From NCBI GenBank assembly GCA_038211615.1, contig JBBQVL010000001.1, positions 1 to 64,000 of the forward strand: a stretch of DNA of 64,000 nucleotides, written 5' to 3'. Shown here one piece after another: positions 60,218 to 64,000 of the stretch. The notes beneath the pieces are model-generated. The model made no database searches. It saw only the letters and a list, made by a program, of their open reading frames with translations, and was not told where the DNA came from. The first letter of the stretch is position 1. Each line of letters begins with the position of its first letter. This DNA is from DASWJZ01 sp038211615. GTDB lineage: Bacteria > Pseudomonadota > Alphaproteobacteria > Rhizobiales > Afifellaceae. The position numbers and the translations under genes are program-made.

Positions 60218-60608
60218 TCAATGAAGAAGGCCGACTTCGCAGGCGAGAACGCCGGCGACATGGGCGACACTTCCGCTGGTGTACTGCGATCCCTGATTCG
60301 AGTGGTGCAGCGGGGCGTCCGGCCTGCCGCGTCGCCAGATCGCCATGACAAGAGCGTCAGTGACGAGATGCGCCGTCATCCCGGCGCTCATCGACCAGCC
60401 GACCACGCGCCGCGAGAAGGGGGCGATGACGGCCGCCCATAGAGCCAGCCCTCGGCGGTTGAGACATAGGTAAAATCCGCGATCCACTTCTAGTCCGGCC
60501 GCTCCGCCGCGAAGTGCCGATCGAGAAGGTTCGGCGACAGAGCCGCCATGAGCCGGTCAGCTTGAACTCGCGGCAAAATCGCCTCCGTTTCGTCCACCTC
60601 CGGTTCAA
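60218..60608 (-). pseudogene. IS3-family transposase (OrfB) remnant
   Basis: Two overlapping frames preserve the integrase core of IS3 OrfB: RRGLALWAAVIAPFSRRVVG and WSMSAGMTAHLVTDALVMAI, then HHSNQGSQYTS, where functional copies have HHSDQGSQYTS. The second Asp of the DDE triad is therefore changed to Asn, frames are shifted, and both ends are missing. No terminal inverted repeats were found. A dead insertion sequence. Confidence 0.8.
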
Positions 60609-60831
60609 TCACCTAGCTTGGTGTCCGTGAAACCGGCAGCAGCTCAAGTTGATTCAGCTGAAGGGGAAGCGGACGCGGGCACTCCGTCGTCGCGTCCCTC
60701 CTAAGGGAGATGTTAAAGCGCCGCTAATGACGATGCTCAAAATTAGCTGGATTAAATGGACCATCAATCCCGTCGGCGCATTCTTGTGATCAGGCGGGCT
60801 AAACGGCCCGGCATTTAACGGAGAGATTCAA

Positions 60832-60996
60832 ATGCGAAACTTTGCGGCTACCTTTGTCCACGATGAGAGTGGCGCTACTGCCATTGAATATGGACTCATC
60901 GCGGCTCTCATCTCGGTCGTGATTATCGGCGTGCTGTCGACCATCGGGACACGCTTGAGCGCGAAGTTCAATCAGATCGCAACGCAGTTGCAGTAG
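60832..60996 (+). CDS. flp: Flp/Fap-type pilin
   Basis: 54 residues, ATG with GGAGAG nine bases upstream. A short leader (RNFAATFVHDESG) precedes the prepilin-peptidase site after Gly14, and the mature pilin begins ATAIEYGLIAALISVVIIGV, with Glu-Tyr of the Flp signature. It is the major subunit of Tad/Flp pili used for surface attachment. A strong hairpin terminator follows at once. The export genes of the system are not in the window apart from a TadG-like gene at 55592-56857. Confidence 0.93.
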   Translation: MRNFAATFVHDESGATAIEYGLIAALISVVIIGVLSTIGTRLSAKFNQIATQLQ

Positions 60997-61003
60997 CAGC
61001 CCA

Positions 61004-61029
61004 AGCTCGCGCTCCTTCGGGCGCGAGCT
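61004..61029 (+). terminator. Hairpin terminator after the Flp pilin gene
   Basis: Nine-base perfect stem AGCTCGCGC (61004-61012) / GCGCGAGCT (61021-61029) with loop TCCTTCGG, eight bases after the pilin stop. The T run is short (CTAAACC), so it may also protect the pilin mRNA from 3' decay. Confidence 0.7.
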
Positions 61030-61110
61030 CTAAACCATTCTGCACGTCGACCTACAGCTCCGACGCCACCGGTAATCGAGGCGAGCAGGAATGTAGTGAG
61101 GGCGTCGGAT

Positions 61111-61313
61111 GTGAAAACTCCAGCGGTCAAAGCGAAAAGGCGGTGACGAAGGTTCGAGGAATATCGAACTCATTCGTCCTAGTGGTCGAATGCATCTCCC
61201 AGCGAACTGCCTGATTGGGCAGATAGAACCGACCAGGGCAATGCCGAGATGTTCGCTTGGTTGAATTTCATCCTGGATAAGGAGTTGGAGGCTGCGGCCC
61301 ACCGGAGACAAAA
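61111..61313 (+). pseudogene. Decayed copy of the 5' part of the gene at 50420-51055
   Basis: In one frame it reads KTPAVKAKRR-stop-RRFEEYRTHSS-stop-WSNASPSELPDWADR and TDQGNAEMFAWLNFILDKEL before diverging at HRRQKG. The intact gene has KTTPVKAKRRRRKFKEYRTHSS, split here, and ELPDWADRTEQGDSEMLAWL. Two stop codons and loss of the 3' two thirds make it a pseudogene. The rest of 60997-61336 shows nothing besides the pilin terminator. Confidence 0.8.
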
Positions 61314-61336
61314 GGGGGGCGTGAAACCAATTTGGA

Positions 61337-62701
61337 TTACGCGGCGGGGACCGGAAAGGTGAGCTGTGCCGAAAGTCCTGGAGAGCGGTCTCTGTACTCG
61401 ACACTTGCGTCCAGCGAGCGTGCCATCGCCGTCACGATGCGGGTTCCGAGGCCGGTGCCCTTGGGCTCTCCGTCGCCCTTGCCCACACCGTCGTCTTCCA
61501 CGACCAGCGCCACCTTGCGATCCGCAAGTCTTGTCAGCCTAACCCGAACCTCACCGGCCCGCTCGGGGTAGGCGTACTTGGCCGCGTTCATCACCCACTC
61601 GGCGGCAATCACACCGAGATTGATGCTTGCATCGGTCTTCAGCGAAAGTTGCTCCAGCTGATACCTCAGCGTGATCCGGTTCGCGTAGCCCATCGCCGAC
61701 TGGAATTGGTCGAGTACGCTACGCAGGTATTCGTCGAGCGCCACTTCCAGCACGTTGCCGGATGAGTACAGCCGCTGGTGGACCATCGCGACCGCGTGGA
61801 TGCGCGCTTGCGTCTCATCCAGCACCGCCTTCATCGCCGCGTCGCTCATTGTGTTGGCCTGCATTCGAACGAGCGAAGACACCATAGCGAGACTGTTGGC
61901 GACCCGGTGATTGACCTCCCGCATCAGCAGCTCGGCTCGATTCTTCGCCTCGCGCATTTCTTCGGTACTCCTGACAAGGTCAGCGGTGCGCGCTTCCACC
62001 TTGTTCTCGAGCTGGGTGTTGGCACTGCTCAGGGCATCCCTGGCACTGCCCAGTTCGCTCGCATACCGGATGATGGTGAACAGGGCCGCGGCCGCGGCCG
62101 CGATAGCAACGAGTGCCCCGGTCGTGGAAACGAGCCGCTGCCATCGGGCATTGTCCGCCTGCTCGGCAACCAGGCTCGACAGCCGCTGGTCCGCAGCAAG
62201 GCTTATGCCGGTGATGTAGACGTTCGCCTCGTCCATCAGCGCCTTGCCGCGGTTGGTGAGCACCAGGTTCAGTGCCTCGCCCGGTTGGCGGTTTCTGGCG
62301 AGGCTGATCGAACGGTCCATCTCCGCGAACTTGGCATCGATCACCGAAGCCAGTTTGGCGACAGCGGGCGAGAGCGCCGGATAGTCCTCGAGCCTCGAAG
62401 GCAGTCCGATGATTTCCCGCTTTGCGTCGGCCTCGGCGGAGTTGAAGGGCGCCAAGTAGACCTCGTTATTGGTGTAGAGGTATCCGCGTTGGCTTGACTC
62501 AGCCCGCTGGACGGCTGCCCGCAACTCGACCGACACGGTTTTCAGGTCGCGAGCCGCCAATATTTTCTCGGCAAGCTGACCTGACCGTTCCCCTAGCCAG
62601 AATGCGACGGCCACGATCGCCGCCAGCGCCATGAAGCCGACGGTGAGAAACAGGAGCTGCGATCGAACGAATGAGCGGGCGCTGATGGGCATTTCAGCCA
62701 C
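61337..62701 (-). CDS. CHASE3 sensor histidine kinase, HisKA_2/HWE type
   Basis: 454 residues, GTG start at 62701 (ATG at 62692 in frame). Membrane helix near 14-36, a CHASE3 extracellular domain (AVQRAESSQRGYLYTNNEVY, about 40-185) and a second helix near 195-215. A coiled linker leads to the HisKA_2 phosphoacceptor (LMREVNHRVANSLAMVSSLV, His near residue 267) and the ATPase with EWVMNAAKYAYPERAGEVRV, DDGVGKGDGEPKGTGLGTRI. This family often feeds PhyR-type general stress or two-component regulators in alphaproteobacteria. No response regulator lies next to it. Confidence 0.9.
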   Translation of the reverse strand: MAEMPISARSFVRSQLLFLTVGFMALAAIVAVAFWLGERSGQLAEKILAARDLKTVSVELRAAVQRAESSQRGYLYTNNEVYLAPFNSAEADAKREIIGLPSRLEDYPALSPAVAKLASVIDAKFAEMDRSISLARNRQPGEALNLVLTNRGKALMDEANVYITGISLAADQRLSSLVAEQADNARWQRLVSTTGALVAIAAAAAALFTIIRYASELGSARDALSSANTQLENKVEARTADLVRSTEEMREAKNRAELLMREVNHRVANSLAMVSSLVRMQANTMSDAAMKAVLDETQARIHAVAMVHQRLYSSGNVLEVALDEYLRSVLDQFQSAMGYANRITLRYQLEQLSLKTDASINLGVIAAEWVMNAAKYAYPERAGEVRVRLTRLADRKVALVVEDDGVGKGDGEPKGTGLGTRIVTAMARSLDASVEYRDRSPGLSAQLTFPVPAA

Positions 62702-62919
62702 GCTTCATGGCAGATCGCGCGTCAAAACACCAAGGGCCAGGGCGTCACGTCGGTCCACCATTACGTCAGAGCGCACCGGACAAACCGCCCTTCCCGGGCT
62801 GACACCAGGCATCGATGACCTGCACGAATGCGCCCGTGGAGGGCCGACTACGGCGAGATGATTGAACTCGGAAGAGAGCGCGCCGGCCGATGCTCAAGCT
62901 GGTCGCAAGCGCGTGATCC

Positions 62920-64000
62920 TCATCGGTGAATTTCGGACGACCACGGAAAATTCACGTACTGGTCTCGCGTGTCGTAGCAAATGTTGCCGTACATCTTGAG
63001 GTACAGGCTACGGCGCTTCGGGTCATTGAAGGCTGCAGCGGGATAGGCAAGATCTGCCTCATATGCAGTCAAATTCTCGCTGGTGAGCGCGATGGGGAGG
63101 ATATCCATTGCCTGCGGGATGCTTTTGCCGAGCAGCCAGTCGGCGCCATACTGCCCCATGGCGTAGCCGAATACCGGCGAGGAGAGCGCGATACTTGCCT
63201 TGTAGGGGCTTGTTCCCGTCTTGATTTCGGACACCGCCTGCGGCTCCCCGTCAATGCCGCCGAGGAATTGGTCGGGGCGATCCTTTTTCGCATCCCGCAG
63301 CGCCCGGAGCGCGCCGAGCACCACCGCATCTGCGCCGAGAACAACGTCCACGTCGGGGATACCGAGGAGGATCGTGTTCATGGTGTCGTAGCCTCCCTGC
63401 TCGCTCACGGGACTAGGCGCAATGTCGGCAACGACGGTGACATCGGGCAGCTTGCTGAGTTCGTCGCGCATCGCCTCAAAACGCGGGGCCAGATACTGCA
63501 TCGTGTCCTGCGTTAGAAGGACGACCTTGGCGCGGCCGCCGAGTTTGGCCTGGATATAGGCGATCGCGGCGTCGGCGAGGACCTTGCCGGTTTCATACTG
63601 AGGAGCGTTTAACAGAAGCGTAGCGGGCGGCGGAACGATTGTTCCGACGAAAGCCCCTGACCAAATCATCTTCTGAAGGTTCTGGCTCACGACGGCGGGG
63701 TCCGAGGAGGTCGCGACGAGCGCGCCGACCTTGGCGTCAAGAAAGGTCTGGATTTCAGCCGCAGCGTTTGAAGCATCGCTGTTGGCCAGAACCCGCCGAT
63801 ATTCAAGCCCCCGGTCCGCGGCGGCCCGCGAGAGTCCGTGGTTCACCCCCTCCAGAAACTCCCGGTCGTTTTCCTGCACGTACGCCAGCACCGGATTGAG
63901 TCCTGGGGGCGGGCTGCACTGGGGCGCATTGCTGACAAAGGCCGGGAATACCCTGGGATCGGTGATGCCGGGCGGCCCCTCCTGCGCGGCGGCGCCGAAA
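62920..64000 (-). CDS. Periplasmic sugar-binding-type ABC substrate-binding protein (5' end cut by window edge)
   Basis: Reads leftward from beyond base 64000. The visible start FGAAAQEGPPGITDPRVFPA includes what looks like the end of a signal peptide, so only the first 20 or so residues are lost. Type-I periplasmic fold: NPVLAYVQENDREFLEGVNH, then DAKVGALVATSSDPAVVSQN, YDTMNTILLGIPDVDVVLGA and FLGGIDGEPQAVSEI. This is the ribose/xylose-type group (PF13407). It captures a sugar or polyol; the ABC permease and ATPase are not in the window. The gene ends 218 bases before the kinase gene start. Confidence 0.85.
   Translation of the reverse strand, partial: FGAAAQEGPPGITDPRVFPAFVSNAPQCSPPPGLNPVLAYVQENDREFLEGVNHGLSRAAADRGLEYRRVLANSDASNAAAEIQTFLDAKVGALVATSSDPAVVSQNLQKMIWSGAFVGTIVPPPATLLLNAPQYETGKVLADAAIAYIQAKLGGRAKVVLLTQDTMQYLAPRFEAMRDELSKLPDVTVVADIAPSPVSEQGGYDTMNTILLGIPDVDVVLGADAVVLGALRALRDAKKDRPDQFLGGIDGEPQAVSEIKTGTSPYKASIALSSPVFGYAMGQYGADWLLGKSIPQAMDILPIALTSENLTAYEADLAYPAAAFNDPKRRSLYLKMYGNICYDTRDQYVNFPWSSEIHR

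Overview
The window is GC-rich DNA of an alphaproteobacterium, most likely in or near the Hyphomicrobiales (Rhizobiales). That placement rests on gene-family content: an AcoABC-like dehydrogenase, a proteobacterial lasso-peptide locus, rhizobial-type beta-helix and DUF883-like proteins, an HWE/HisKA_2 kinase, an Flp pilin and a tRNA-Ala fragment of rhizobial sequence. It is inferred without any database search. Both window ends cut genes for periplasmic substrate-binding proteins.

Region 1 (1-8.3 kb) is a compact leftward catabolic operon. It encodes 2-oxoacid/acetoin-type dehydrogenase E1 alpha, E1 beta (apparently started at AUU), a lipoyl-alpha/beta-hydrolase AcoC-like protein, a VOC protein, a GMC oxidoreductase with a small partner subunit, and a polar-amino-acid-type ABC transporter. 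A divergent Lrp/AsnC regulator lies upstream. Region 2 (8.4-16.3 kb) holds an initiating sugar-phosphate transferase, a 1565-residue DUF4062-STAND NTPase-propeller protein, a DoxX-like protein and a CAX-type cation/proton antiporter.

Region 3 (16.8-23.6 kb, leftward) is a complete lasso-peptide cluster: precursor, PqqD-like B1, transglutaminase-like B2, asparagine-synthetase-like cyclase, HprK-like kinase, nucleotidyltransferase and ABC exporter. The predicted core has a nine-residue ring (Gly1-Asp9) and ends in Ser, the residue phosphorylated by known lasso HprK-like kinases. Divergent from it, Region 4 (24.0-34.7 kb) is an exopolysaccharide cluster: chain-length/tyrosine kinase, two GT4 enzymes, polymerase-like protein, methyltransferase-like protein, flippase, GH5 glycanase and WecG/TagA transferase. 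At its end sits a small gene whose leader has the lasso-leader pattern but whose tail is a histidine-rich peptide, possibly a second substrate of the same enzymes.

Region 5 (35.7-46.1 kb) is an island of secreted proteins. It includes a 1168-residue protein with eight repeats resembling the VHL beta-domain and a Cys-rich tail, a DQ-repeat protein carrying one such domain, two tandem paralogues with H-x-P-E/D-x pentads and a conserved C-terminal membrane helix, a protein with two VHL-like domains, and two MliC-like proteins.

Region 6 (46.2-64 kb) is eroded accessory DNA: a 3' tRNA-Ala(GGC) fragment, two broken serine recombinases, an excisionase-like/SRAP chimera, an IS3 remnant, a frameshifted alcohol dehydrogenase and duplicated gene fragments. 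Intact genes lie among them: a diguanylate cyclase, two beta-helix proteins, an SDR, an isochorismatase-like hydrolase, a TadG-like protein, a cytochrome c, an Flp pilin with a terminator, and a CHASE3 histidine kinase.
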